Of a stretch of DNA of 64,000 nt, positions 31,734 to 40,879 are shown in pieces (within the stretch, counting starts at the first letter, position 1; the number at the start of each line of letters is the position of its first letter). This stretch comes from Nocardioides panacis. GTDB lineage: Bacteria > Actinomycetota > Actinomycetes > Propionibacteriales > Nocardioidaceae. A program made the position numbers and the translations under genes. The stretch is from positions 2,976,001 through 3,040,000 of the forward strand of contig NZ_CP077062.1 of the NCBI RefSeq assembly GCF_019039255.1, written 5' to 3'. A model generated the notes under the pieces. That model was not told the DNA's origin. It did not search any database and saw nothing but the letters and a program-made list of their open reading frames with translations.

Positions 31734-33107
31734 GTGGCCTCCTCCGTGCTGTCCTCGCTGCAGGACCTGCTCCCCGCCGACCGGCTCACCGACGACGCGG
31801 CGGTCCTCGCGTCCTACGTCCACGACGAGGCCGAGTGGGCGACCTTCGGCGCCCCCGTCGCGCTGGCGCGTCCCCGCACGACCGCCGAGGTGCAGGCCGT
31901 GGTGCTCGCCTGCGTGCGGACCGGCACTCCCCTGGTCACCCGCGGGGCCGGCACCGGGCTGTCCGGCGGCGCCAACGCGGTGGACGGGTGCGTGGTGCTG
32001 TCCACCGAGAAGATGACCGCGATCACCGAGATCAACTCCGTCGAACGGCTCGCGGTCGTGCAGCCGGGCGTCGTCAACGACCACCTCCGGGCCGCTTGCG
32101 CCGAGCACGGCCTGTGGTACCCGCCCGACCCGGCCAGCGCGCCGTGGTCCACGATCGGCGGCAACGTCGCCACCAACGCCGGCGGCCTCTGCTGCGTGAA
32201 GTACGGCGTGACGCGCGACTACGTGCTCGAGCTCGAGGTCGTCAACGGGCTCGGCGAGGTGGTCCGGCTCGGTCGACGTACGGCCAAGGGCGTCGTGGGC
32301 TACGACATGGTCGGCCTGATGGTCGGCTCCGAGGGGACGCTGGGCGTCGTCACCGAGGTCACCGTCCGGCTGCGCAACGCCCGAGCGCCGGAGCGGACCG
32401 TCGTCGGGTTCTTCGACAGCGTGGTCGACGCCGGCCGGGCCGTCGAGGCGATCGGCGCCGGCGGCGTGGTGCCCTCGGCCCTGGAGCTCGTCGACCGGCA
32501 CTGCCTGAAGGCCGTCGACGACTGGAAGAACATGGGGCTCTCGGTCGACGCGAACGTCGTGCTGCTCGGCCGCAGCGACACCGCCGGGGCCGCGGGCGAC
32601 GAGGAGGCGGCCACCATGCTGCGCTGCTTCGAGGAGTCCGGAGCCACGTTCGCTGCGGCGTCGACCGACGCCGCCGAGGCCGAGGCGCTGTTCGACGCCC
32701 GCCGGCTCGCCTACCCAGCCCTGGAGCGGCTCGGCCCGCTGCTGACCGAGGACGTCTGCGTCCCCAAGGCGGCGGTGCCGGAGATGCTGGCCCGCGTCGA
32801 GGCGGCCTCCGTCCGGCACGACGTGCTGATCGCCAACATCGCGCACGCGGGCGACGGCAACCTGCACCCGTTGATCAGCACCCCGCCCGGCGACGCGGCC
32901 GCGCAGTCCCGTGCGCAGGCCGCCTTCCGCGACATCATCGCGGACGCGCTGGCCCTCGGCGGCACGGTCAGCGGGGAGCACGGCGTCGGGCTGCTCAAGC
33001 GGGACGGCCTCGCCCAGGAGCTCTCCCCGCAGGTGGTCGCGATGCAGCGGGCGGTCAAGGCGGCGCTCGACCCGCACGGCATCCTCAACCCCGGCAAGGT
33101 GCTGTAA
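31734..33107 (+). CDS. FAD-binding oxidase of the GlcD/D-lactate dehydrogenase type
   Basis: 457 residues. An N-terminal PCMH-type FAD domain (TRGAGTGLSGGANAVDG near residue 70, STIGGNVATNAGG near 140, YGVTRDYVLELEVV) is followed by a C-terminal FAD-oxidase domain with IAHAGDGNLHP and SGEHGVGLLKRDGL, whose His residues serve the substrate site. It oxidises a 2-hydroxy acid such as glycolate or D-lactate; the exact acid is unknown. GTG 31734 starts 4 nt after the sulfite-oxidase-like stop, suggesting one transcript. Confidence 0.9.
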   Translation: MASSVLSSLQDLLPADRLTDDAAVLASYVHDEAEWATFGAPVALARPRTTAEVQAVVLACVRTGTPLVTRGAGTGLSGGANAVDGCVVLSTEKMTAITEINSVERLAVVQPGVVNDHLRAACAEHGLWYPPDPASAPWSTIGGNVATNAGGLCCVKYGVTRDYVLELEVVNGLGEVVRLGRRTAKGVVGYDMVGLMVGSEGTLGVVTEVTVRLRNARAPERTVVGFFDSVVDAGRAVEAIGAGGVVPSALELVDRHCLKAVDDWKNMGLSVDANVVLLGRSDTAGAAGDEEAATMLRCFEESGATFAAASTDAAEAEALFDARRLAYPALERLGPLLTEDVCVPKAAVPEMLARVEAASVRHDVLIANIAHAGDGNLHPLISTPPGDAAAQSRAQAAFRDIIADALALGGTVSGEHGVGLLKRDGLAQELSPQVVAMQRAVKAALDPHGILNPGKVL

Positions 33108-33242
33108 CGGTGCCCTCTGGCCGCGGCCGCCTACCTCGTTGTGCATAACCACCCCGTAGCCGGCCGGGGATGGCAGGCTTGATGGGCAGACACGGGGGCG
33201 CATCGGTGAGCACGGTCGTCTCCCAGAGACGAACGGACCCCG

Positions 33243-33671
33243 ATGAGCGACCACACCACGCCCGAGCCCTCCGGCTACACGCAGCCGATGGCGCCGTACG
33301 GGCAGCCACCCCAGCACCCGGCACAGGGTCCGGTCCCGTACGGCCAGCCGCAGCACCCCGGGCAGCCGCCGTACCCGCCCCAGGGCTACGTCACCGCCCC
33401 CGTCCCGTACGGCGCCTACCCGCCGATGCAGGTAGCCCCCAAGAGCCCTGGCCTGTCCCTGCTCGCGTCATTCTTCCTGCCCGGGCTGGGCAGCATGATC
33501 AACGGCGAGGCGGGCAAGGGCGTGGCGATCCTCCTCTGCTGGATCGTCAGCTGGGTGCTCACAATCGTGCTGATCGGCTTCCTCGGCCTGCTGGGCTTCT
33601 GGATCTGGGGGATGGTGGACGGCTACCAGGGCGCCCGCAAGTGGAACCTGGCCCACGGCATCATCAGCTGA
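33243..33671 (+). CDS. Pro/Gln/Tyr-rich membrane protein with TM2-like C-terminus
   Basis: 142 residues. The N-terminal half is low-complexity and rich in PYGQP motifs. From about residue 70 there are two hydrophobic hairpin helices (LLASFFLPGLGSMINGEAG, then a long Ile/Leu/Trp segment) ending in a short polar tail, as in TM2-domain proteins. The cytoplasmic PYGQP region may bind partners. Start ATG 33243. It is convergent with the acyl-CoA dehydrogenase, 39 nt away. The function is unknown. Confidence 0.75.
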   Translation: MSDHTTPEPSGYTQPMAPYGQPPQHPAQGPVPYGQPQHPGQPPYPPQGYVTAPVPYGAYPPMQVAPKSPGLSLLASFFLPGLGSMINGEAGKGVAILLCWIVSWVLTIVLIGFLGLLGFWIWGMVDGYQGARKWNLAHGIIS

Positions 33672-33710
33672 GCCGATCCGACGACCGGGACCGCTGGATG
33701 CCCGGGCAGA

Positions 33711-34880
33711 TCAGAGCTCGCTCTGGATCCCTGCCAGCAGCTGCCGTGCCATCACGATCCGCTGCACCTGGTTGGTGCCCTCGTAGATCTGGGTGATCTT
33801 GGCGTCGCGCATCATCCGCTCGACCGGGTAGTCCTTGGTGAACCCGTAGCCGCCGAGGACCTGCACCGCGTCCACGGTGACCGCCATCGCGGTGTCCGAG
33901 GCGAAGCACTTCGCGGCGGCGCCGAAGAACGTGAGGTCCTTGTCGTTGCGCTCGGAGCGGCCGGCCGCGGCGTAGGTGAGCTGGCGGGCCGCCTCCACCT
34001 TCATGCCCATGTCGGCGAGCATGAACTGGAGGCCCTGGAAGTCGGCGATCGGCTTGCCGAACTGGGTGCGCTCCTGGGCGTAGTCCAGCGCGTAGTCCAG
34101 GGCGCCCTGGGCGATGCCGACGGCCTGCGCGGCGATCGTCACGCGGGTGTGGTCCAGGGTGCGCATCGCGGTCAGGAAGCCGGTGCCCTCCGCTCCGATG
34201 ATCCGGTCCGCGGGGATCCGCACGTTGTCGAAGTAGACCTCGCGGGTCGGGGACCCCTTGATCCCGAGCTTCTTCTCCGGGGCACCGAAGGAGACGCCGG
34301 GGTCGGACTTCTCGACCACGAACGCCGAGATGCCGGTGGACCGCTTGGCGGGGTCGGTGACCGCGAAGACCGTGTAGTACTCCGAGACGCCGGCGTTGGT
34401 GATCCAGCGCTTCACGCCGTTGAGGACCCACTCGTCGCCCTCGCGCACGGCGCGGGTCTTCATGGCGGCGGCGTCCGAGCCGGCCTCGGGCTCGGACAGG
34501 CAGTAGGAGAACATCGCGGTGCCGGCCGCGACCGGGGAGAGGTACTTCTTCTTCAGCTCCTCGGAGCCGGCCAGGATGATCGGCATCGTGCCGAGCTTGT
34601 TGACACCGGGGATCAGCGACGACGAGGCGCAGGCCCGGGCGATCTCCTCGATGACGATGCAGGTCGCGAGCGCGTCGGCCCCCGCGCCGCCGTACTCCTC
34701 GCCGATGTGCGGCGCGGCGAAGTCCGAGGCGACCAGTGCGTCGTACGCCGCCTGCGGGAACTCGCTGAGCTCGTCGACCTCGGCCGCGTGCGGGGCGACC
34801 TTGGCGTCGCAGACCGCACGCACGGCCTCGCGGATCGCCTGGTGCTCCTCGGACAGCGCGTACAACGGATAGTCGTTCAT
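33711..34880 (-). CDS. Acyl-CoA dehydrogenase (fadE25-like)
   Basis: 389-residue FAD enzyme that introduces the first double bond in acyl-CoA oxidation. Marks are CLSEPEAGSDAAAM, WITNAGVSEYY, the arginine of ERTQFGKPI, and the catalytic glutamate in IYEGTNQVQR near residue 370. Its place shortly before purE/purK agrees with Rv3274c (fadE25). ATG 34880 is preceded by TAGGAT 6 nt upstream. Substrate length cannot be judged by eye. Confidence 0.94.
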   Translation of the reverse strand: MNDYPLYALSEEHQAIREAVRAVCDAKVAPHAAEVDELSEFPQAAYDALVASDFAAPHIGEEYGGAGADALATCIVIEEIARACASSSLIPGVNKLGTMPIILAGSEELKKKYLSPVAAGTAMFSYCLSEPEAGSDAAAMKTRAVREGDEWVLNGVKRWITNAGVSEYYTVFAVTDPAKRSTGISAFVVEKSDPGVSFGAPEKKLGIKGSPTREVYFDNVRIPADRIIGAEGTGFLTAMRTLDHTRVTIAAQAVGIAQGALDYALDYAQERTQFGKPIADFQGLQFMLADMGMKVEAARQLTYAAAGRSERNDKDLTFFGAAAKCFASDTAMAVTVDAVQVLGGYGFTKDYPVERMMRDAKITQIYEGTNQVQRIVMARQLLAGIQSEL

Positions 34881-34892
34881 GCTCGGATCCTA
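34881..34892 (-). promoter_or_regulatory. Candidate -10 box for leaderless acyl-CoA dehydrogenase mRNA
   Basis: TAGGAT at 34887-34892 (minus strand), 6 nt before the ATG. Confidence 0.45.
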
Positions 34893-34942
34893 CTGCTCAG
34901 TAGCCCTGCTGCGGGTGTCGGATACGCCACGTGCGGGGCGCC

Positions 34943-36079
34943 TCAGACACCGCACAGCGCGGTCTCCAGCACGTCGTGCAGCAGGCCTGCCCGGAGGTCC
35001 CGGTCGGTGGTCGCCACCAGCACCACCGAGACGTCGGCGTCCCGGCGCGTGTAGGCCGCCGACACGTAGCCCGAGACGTCGCCCGTGTGACCGACCGCGG
35101 GACCGCACCGGGTGGGCAGCCGGGCCAACCCGAGCCCGTAGCCCGACCACTGCCCCAGCCAGCCGGCCCGCGGCCGGGCCATCTCGTCGACGAGCCGCGG
35201 CGCGAGGAGCCGGCCGGTGAACAGCGCGTGGAAGAACCGGTCGACGTCCGGGGCGTCGCTCACCAGCCCGGCGGCCGCCCAGCCCCACGTCAGGTCCCAC
35301 CCGGTGGTGTCCGCCCCGTAGGCGTAGCCGTGTGCGACCGGCGGCTCGTCGATCCGGGCCCGCCGCAACGACGCGCTGCGCATCCCGAGCGGGCCGAACA
35401 CCTCCCGGTCCAGCACCCGTGCGAGGGGTCGGCCGGTGACCCGCTCGACGACCATCCCGAGCACCGCGTAGTTGGTGTTGGAGTAGGACTGCCCCTGCCC
35501 CGGCTGGAACGTCGGCGGCGCCCGGCCGGCGGCGGCGACCAGCGCCTGCTGGTCGACCGGGTGCCGCTTCAGGACCGGCCAGGCCGCCGGGACCCGGTTG
35601 TACTCCGCGAGCCCGCTGGTGTGGGACAGCAGGTCGGCGACCGTGATCCGGTCCCCCGCCGGGAGCAGCCCGGGCAGCCACTCCGCCACGGTGTCGTCGA
35701 GGAACAGGTCGCCGCGCTGCACCAGCCGCATCACGGCCGCGGCGACCACCGGCTTGGTCAGGCTCGCGACGTGGAACCTCCGGTCCGAGGTCATCGCCGC
35801 GCCCGTCCCCACGTCGGCCGCTCCGGCGGTGAGCACCTGGACGTGGCCGCCGCGCCGCAGCACGACGACCACACCCGGTGCGACGTGGGTGGCGACGACG
35901 GCCGACAGCATCCGTCGTACGGCGGCCGTGGTCGCGGACCGCCCGGCGCCCGGCGATCCGCTCACCCCGGGCTGCGGGGAGGCGCGCTGCGGACCGGCGG
36001 GCAGGCACCCGGCGACGCACGTCAGGGCGACCGTCACGAGCCCGAGCACCCACGACCGCCGCCGGAGCGGCTGCGGCAC
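34943..36079 (-). CDS. Serine hydrolase of the beta-lactamase/D-Ala-D-Ala carboxypeptidase fold, lipoprotein
   Basis: 378 residues. The N-terminus has a signal peptide with lipobox TCVAGC, so the mature protein should be lipid-anchored outside the membrane. The penicillin-binding fold shows SxxK as SLTK (near residue 105) and the second motif YSN in SYSNTNYAVLG; the C-terminal GHTGDVSGY corresponds to the third motif HTG. It may be a peptidase or esterase; resistance to beta-lactams cannot be inferred. GTG 36079 has GGGAGG 7 nt upstream. Confidence 0.87.
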   Translation of the reverse strand: MPQPLRRRSWVLGLVTVALTCVAGCLPAGPQRASPQPGVSGSPGAGRSATTAAVRRMLSAVVATHVAPGVVVVLRRGGHVQVLTAGAADVGTGAAMTSDRRFHVASLTKPVVAAAVMRLVQRGDLFLDDTVAEWLPGLLPAGDRITVADLLSHTSGLAEYNRVPAAWPVLKRHPVDQQALVAAAGRAPPTFQPGQGQSYSNTNYAVLGMVVERVTGRPLARVLDREVFGPLGMRSASLRRARIDEPPVAHGYAYGADTTGWDLTWGWAAAGLVSDAPDVDRFFHALFTGRLLAPRLVDEMARPRAGWLGQWSGYGLGLARLPTRCGPAVGHTGDVSGYVSAAYTRRDADVSVVLVATTDRDLRAGLLHDVLETALCGV

Positions 36080-36118
36080 GGCGTGACCTCCCTCCCGCGC
36101 CCCATCTTGGCGGGTCGG

Positions 36119-36131
36119 TACCGTCTGCACC
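36119..36131 (+). promoter_or_regulatory. Candidate -10 box for leaderless CoA-binding protein mRNA
   Basis: TACCGT at 36119-36124, 7 nt before ATG 36132, in the recurring context GGTACCGTCTGC. Confidence 0.45.
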
Positions 36132-36560
36132 ATGGCACCCACACCCTGGCTCGACCGGGACACCATCCGCTTCCTGCTCGAGGAGTGCGAGACCTGGGCG
36201 GTGGTCGGCCTGTCCGGCAACCCCGACCGCACGGCCCACCGGATCGCGCACTTCCTGCAGCAGCAGGGCAAGCGGATCGTGCCCGTGCACCCCGACGCCC
36301 CGACGGTCCTCGGCGAGCAGGGGTACGCCGCGCTCGCCGACGTGCCCTTCGAGGTCGACGTCGTCGACGTGTTCCGCCGCTCGGAGCACGCCGGCGCCTT
36401 CGCCGACCAGGCCGTCGCGATCGGCGCCCGGGGCGTGTGGTTCCAGCTCGGGGTCGTCGACCACGACGCCTTCCGGCGCACCACCGAGGCCGGCGTCCCG
36501 ATGGTGATGGACACCTGCCCGGCCATCGAGTGGCCCCGGCTCGCGGCGGCGGGTGCCTGA
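36132..36560 (+). CDS. CoA-binding domain protein (YccU-like)
   Basis: 142-residue Rossmann-fold protein with the CoA-binding glycine-rich start WAVVGLSGNPDRTAH, VDVVDVFRRSEHAG, and the closing VMDTCPAIEW. Such single-domain proteins bind CoA but their role is not established. Its stop TGA shares one base with the start of the prolyl oligopeptidase (TGATG), so they are co-translated. Confidence 0.88.
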   Translation: MAPTPWLDRDTIRFLLEECETWAVVGLSGNPDRTAHRIAHFLQQQGKRIVPVHPDAPTVLGEQGYAALADVPFEVDVVDVFRRSEHAGAFADQAVAIGARGVWFQLGVVDHDAFRRTTEAGVPMVMDTCPAIEWPRLAAAGA

Positions 36561-38657
36561 TGGCCGCGCCGCAGGCCCGCCGCGACGACACCGTCGACAC
36601 GCTGCACGGGCAGCAGGTCGCCGACCCGTACCGGTGGCTGGAGGACCCCGACTCCCCCCGAGACCCGCGCCTGGGTCGTGGAGCAGAACCGGCACAGCCG
36701 CGAGCACCTGGACGCCCTGGGGTCCCGCGAGTGGTTCCGCCGCACGATGACCGGTGTCGTCGGCCGCCCGCGCGCGGGCACCCCCGACAAGGTCGGCGGC
36801 CGCTACGTCGTCAGCCGCAACGACGGCTCGCAGCAGCAGGACCTCTGGTTCGTCGCGGACACGCTCGACGAGCTCCGGCACGGCGGCCGGCTGCTGCTGG
36901 ACCCGAACACGTTCTCCGAGGACGGCACCTCCTCCCTGGCCGGCTACCACGCCAGCGAGGACGGCCGCTGGCTGGCCTTCCTGGTCAGCGACGGCGGCAG
37001 CGACTGGAGCAGCATCCGGCTGCTCGACCTCGCCGGCGGCCACGAGGTCGACGACGTGGTCCGCAAGGTGAAGTTCAGCGAGGCGACCTGGCTGCCCGAC
37101 AACTCCTCCTACCTCTACCTCTACTTCCCGACCGAGGGCTCCGGCGTCGGCACCGAGGCGGCCGCGCTGCCCGGCGGCCAGCTGCGGCGGCACTACGTCG
37201 GCGAGCCGCAGGACAACGACGAGCTGGTCCTCGAGATCCCCGAGAACCCCCGGATCAGCATCGGCCCGACCCTCTCGCACGACGGCCGCTGGCTCGCGGT
37301 CTCGCTGCACGAGGGCACCTCGGAGAAGAACCGGCTGTGGTTCTACCCGGTGCAGACTTCCGACGGCGCCACCGTGATCGGCGAGCCCCTCAAGGTCGTC
37401 GACGAGGCGGTCGCCGGCTTCGACCCGGTGCGCTTCGACGGCGACCAGGTCTACCTCTGGACCGACCTCGACGCGCCTCTGGGCCGGGTGGTCCGGCTGG
37501 ACCTCACGGCGTTCCCCGACACCGGCCGCGCGGACCTCGTCGACGTCGTCCCCGAGAGCGACTCCGCACTGCGCGGGGTGCACGCCGTCGGCGGGGAGCT
37601 GCTCGCCGTGCACCTGGTCGACGTACAGCCCCGGCTGACGCGGTACGCCCTGGACGGCTCGGTGCTCGGCACCGTCGACGTGCCCGGCGGTGCGGTGGTC
37701 GCGCTCAACGGCGACGTCGACGACGACGAGGTGTTCCTCGGCATGTCGTCGGTGATGCGGCGTACGACGGCCTACCGGCTCGACCTGGCCGGTGGCGACG
37801 TCAAGGAGCTCACCGGGCTCGAGCCGGCCGGGGACACCGACTGGACCGCCCCCGAGGTGGTCACCGAGCGGCGTCGGGCGACGAGCACCGACGGCACCGA
37901 GGTGCCCTACTTCCTGGTCCGTCGCGCGGACCTGCCGCTGGACGCACCGCGCCCCACGCTGCTCTACGGCTACGGCGGCTTCGACATCCCCGAGCTGGCG
38001 ACGTTCCGGCCGGTCTTCGCCGGCTGGCTCGCGGCCGGCGGCGTGCTGGTGATCGCGAACCTGCGCGGCGGTGGCGAGTTCGGTGCCGCCTGGCACGACG
38101 CGGGGCGGCTCGAGCGCAAGCAGAACGTCTTCGACGACTTCCTCGCGGTCGCCGACCACCTGGTGGCCGAAGGCGTCACGACCCGGGCGCAGCTCGCGCT
38201 GCACGGCGGCAGCAACGGTGGTCTGCTGGTCGGCGCGGTGATCACCCAGCGGCCCGACGTGGCGGCGGTCGCGCTGCCCGCCGTGGGCGTGATGGACATG
38301 CTGCGCTTCCACCTGTTCACGATCGGCGCGGCCTGGATCTCCGACTTCGGGTCCCCCGAGGACCCGGCGATGTTCGAGACGCTGCTGGCCTACTCGCCGC
38401 TGCACAACGTCCGCGAGGGGACGGCCTACCCGGCGACGCTGGTGACCACCGGCGACCACGACGACCGGGTGGTGCCGGCGCACAGCTTCAAGTTCACCGC
38501 GGCGCTGCAGCACGCGCACGCCGGGGACGGTCCCGTGCTGGCCCGGATCGAGACCGCCGCGGGGCACGGCCTGGGCAAGCCGGTCTCGGTGGTGGTGGCC
38601 GAGTGCACCGACCAGCTCGCGTTCGCCGCCGAGCACACGGGGCTCGTCCCGGGGTGA
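36560..38657 (+). CDS. Prolyl oligopeptidase family serine peptidase (frameshifted near N-terminus)
   Basis: About 698 residues when corrected. The N-terminal beta-propeller (about 70-400) includes the S9A mark DPYRWLED near residue 25. The alpha/beta-hydrolase domain has the nucleophile in GGSNGGL near residue 553, Asp in GDHDDRVVP near 636 and His in AAGHGLGKP near 670. It cleaves short peptides after proline and is probably cytosolic, as no signal peptide is seen. The frame breaks at the six-C run 36654-36659; removing one C gives [14 protein letters not shown]. Confidence 0.92.
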
Positions 38658-38666
38658 CCGCGCCGG

Positions 38667-39176
38667 TCAGAAGCCGATCGAGCGCTGCGTCTGGTTGCGG
38701 ACGACCTTGCCCTTCTCGTGCGCGCTCTCGCGCAGCGAGGCCTGGAACTCCACCATCTTGGTGCGCAGCGACTCGTCGGACGCCGCCAGGATGCGGACGG
38801 CGAGCAGGCCGGCGTTGCGCGCGTTGCCGACCGCGACCGTCGCGACCGGCACCCCGGCCGGCATCTGCACGATCGAGAGCAGCGAGTCCATGCCGTCGAG
38901 GTACTTCAGGGCCACCGGGACGCCGATGACCGGGAGCGGGGTGACGGCGGCCAGCATGCCGGGCAGGTGGGCGGCCCCGCCGGCGCCGGCGATGATCACC
39001 TGCAGCCCGCGGCCCGCGGCGTCCTTGCCGTAGGCCAGCATCTCCTCGGGCATCCGGTGCGCCGAGACGACGTCGGCCTCGAAGCCGACCCCGAACTCCT
39101 CGAGCGCATCGGCGGCCGCCTTCATCGTCGGCCAGTCGGAGTCCGACCCCATGACGATCCCGACCTGGGTGTTCAT
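38667..39176 (-). CDS. purE: 5-(carboxyamino)imidazole ribonucleotide mutase
   Basis: 169-residue cytosolic enzyme converting N5-CAIR to CAIR in purine synthesis. The family core is plain: [14 protein letters not shown] (residues 5-18), [24 protein letters not shown] and [20 protein letters not shown] split across the site. ATG 39174-39176 overlaps the purK stop as ATGA, so the two enzymes of this step pair are made together. Confidence 0.97.
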   Translation of the reverse strand: MNTQVGIVMGSDSDWPTMKAAADALEEFGVGFEADVVSAHRMPEEMLAYGKDAAGRGLQVIIAGAGGAAHLPGMLAAVTPLPVIGVPVALKYLDGMDSLLSIVQMPAGVPVATVAVGNARNAGLLAVRILAASDESLRTKMVEFQASLRESAHEKGKVVRNQTQRSIGF

Positions 39177-40364
39177 GCGCTCTCCATCCCTAGGTCGCCG
39201 CGGAACCACGCGGCCGCGTGCCTCGCCCGCTCGCGCACGTCGTCCAGGTCGTCGCCGTAGGCCGTGACGTGGCCGACCTTGCGGCCGGGCTTCACGTCCT
39301 TGCCGTACAGGTGCACCTTGAGGCCCGGGTCGCGCGCGAAGGCGTGCGGGTAGCCGCCGTACAGGTTCTCCGAGACCGCGCCGTGGTCGCCGCCGAGGAT
39401 GTTCACCATCACCGTCCAGGGCGCGCGGGGAGCCGGCGAGCCGAGCGGCAGGTCGAGGACCGCGCGCAGGTGGTTCTCGAACTGCCCGGTGACCGCCCCG
39501 TCCATGCTCCAGTGCCCGGTGTTGTGCGGGCGCATCGCGAGCTCGTTGACCAGCACCCGTCCGTCGGTGGTCTCGAACATCTCCACCGCGAGGATGCCGG
39601 TGACATCGAGCTCGCCGGCCACACGCATCGCGATCCGCTGCGCCTCGACGGCGAGGGTCTCGTCGAGGTCGGGCGCGGGGGCGGTGACCTCCCAGCAGAC
39701 GCCGTCGCGCTGCACCGACTCCACGACGGGGTAGGCCGCGACCTGGCCGGAGGGCGAGCGGGCCACCAGCGCGGACAGCTCGCGCCGGAAGTCGACCTTT
39801 TCCTCGGCGAGGATCTGCACCCCCGTGGACTCGGCGACCGCGAACGCGTCGGCGCAGTCGTCCTCGGAGGAGACCACCCAGACGCCCTTGCCGTCGTAGC
39901 CGCCGCGGGTGGTCTTGAGCACGACGGGGAAGCCGCCCACCGAGGCGGCGAAGGCGACCGCCTCCGCGGTGTCGGCGACCACCCGGTGCCGCGGGCTGGG
40001 CACGCCGAGGGCGTCCAGCCGGGCCCGCATCACGGACTTGTCCTGGGCGTGCACCAGGGCGTCGGGGCCGGGCCGGCAGGCGTGCCCCTCCTCGGTGAGC
40101 GTGTGCAGGTGCTCGGTGGGCACGTGCTCGTGGTCGAAGGTGACCACCGAGCAGCCCTCCGCGACGGTGCGGAGCGTGGCGAGGTCGCGGTAGTCGCCGA
40201 CCAGCGGGTCGCGCACGACCTGCGCGGCGGAGACGTCGGGGCCCTCGGCGAGCAGCCGGATGGGGACGCCGAGGGCGATGGCGGCCTGCGCCATCATCCG
40301 GGCCAGCTGCCCCCCCGCCGATGACCGCGAGAGCAGGGGTCGGGACGGAGGAGGGGGCGGTCAC
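39173..40364 (-). CDS. purK: 5-(carboxyamino)imidazole ribonucleotide synthase (frameshifted at N-terminus)
   Basis: About 396-residue ATP-grasp enzyme that carboxylates AIR to N5-CAIR with ATP and bicarbonate; the product goes to PurE. Marks are [11 protein letters not shown] at the N-terminus, [22 protein letters not shown] and the ATP-grasp residues in EMRPHNTGH-like [13 protein letters not shown]. The start GTG 40364 and the conserved [11 protein letters not shown] lie in one frame only if one base is removed from the seven-C run 40310-40316. A TACGCT hexamer lies 6 nt before the GTG. Confidence 0.94.
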
Positions 40365-40376
40365 GCGACGAGCGTA
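40365..40376 (-). promoter_or_regulatory. Candidate -10 box for leaderless purK-purE mRNA
   Basis: TACGCT at 40371-40376 (minus strand), 6 nt before the purK GTG. Confidence 0.45.
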
Positions 40377-40398
40377 ACCAGGCGCCGGTCGGGTCGGG

Positions 40399-40746
40399 TC
40401 AGGAGGCCGTCTTGGCGATGCGGGCGGCCACGTCGGCGTACACCGGGGCGACGGTCTCGAAGCGCAGCCCGCGGCCGCGGATCGTGGTGATCAGGGTCGG
40501 GCGCCGGGTGTCGTCCCCGAGCTTCTTGCGGACCCAGCCGAGGTGCACGTCGATGGTCTTCGCGGACGTCCAGAAGTTGGTCTGCCACACGTCGCGCATC
40601 AGCTCCTCGCGGGTGACGATCTCCCCGGGCCGGCTGATCAGGGCATGCAGCAGGTCGAACTCCTTGTTGGACATCCGGATCTCGATCCCGTCGCGCCACA
40701 CGCGACGCGCGGTCTCGTCGAGCTCCACGCCCTGCACACTCATCAT
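40399..40746 (-). CDS. Solo winged-helix DNA-binding protein (OmpR/PhoB output-domain type)
   Basis: 115 residues comprising just the OmpR-type winged helix: [26 protein letters not shown] split before the recognition helix, then [16 protein letters not shown] and [12 protein letters not shown], the typical wing. No receiver domain precedes it, so it cannot be controlled by phosphorylation in the classical manner. ATG 40746 was chosen because the preceding bases are AT-richer and contain TACGCT 6 nt upstream; an alternative GTG 40776 would add ten residues. It follows the cyclase gene on the same strand, with a long inverted repeat between them. Confidence 0.82.
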   Translation of the reverse strand: MMSVQGVELDETARRVWRDGIEIRMSNKEFDLLHALISRPGEIVTREELMRDVWQTNFWTSAKTIDVHLGWVRKKLGDDTRRPTLITTIRGRGLRFETVAPVYADVAARIAKTAS

Positions 40747-40758
40747 GGGATGAGCGTA
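40747..40758 (-). promoter_or_regulatory. Candidate -10 box for leaderless winged-helix regulator mRNA
   Basis: TACGCT at 40753-40758 (minus strand), 6 nt before ATG 40746; the same hexamer as at purK. Confidence 0.45.
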
Positions 40759-40799
40759 AAGAGACAAAACGGACACCGGATGGGGAACTCCCAGATTGA

Positions 40800-40835
40800 C
40801 CCGGAATGACTACTCCCGGGTCTAGTCATTCCGGG
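40800..40835. promoter_or_regulatory. Perfect 13-bp inverted repeat between cyclase and winged-helix gene
   Basis: Arms CCCGGAATGACTA and TAGTCATTCCGGG, perfect over 13 bp, enclose a 10-nt centre that itself contains CCCGGG. It lies 45 nt past the cyclase stop and 42-77 nt upstream of the candidate -10 box of the winged-helix gene. It can be a factor-independent terminator (no clear U-tract) or an operator for the winged-helix protein. Confidence 0.6.
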
Positions 40836-40879
40836 CGTTCGGCTTCCGAACGGGGCAGCGGCGAGCGTCCGCAGACCGC

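Noticed and set aside
34890-38929. Very long open frames on both strands (over 1200 codons each) across the serine hydrolase and oligopeptidase genes
   Set aside because: They are shadows produced by GC-rich codon use: low-complexity Arg/Gly/Ala/Pro translations without domains, overlapping well-supported genes.
40747-40776. GTG 40776 as start of the winged-helix gene
   Set aside because: The added ten codons are AT-richer, untypical of the domain, and contain the candidate -10 box 6 nt before ATG 40746.
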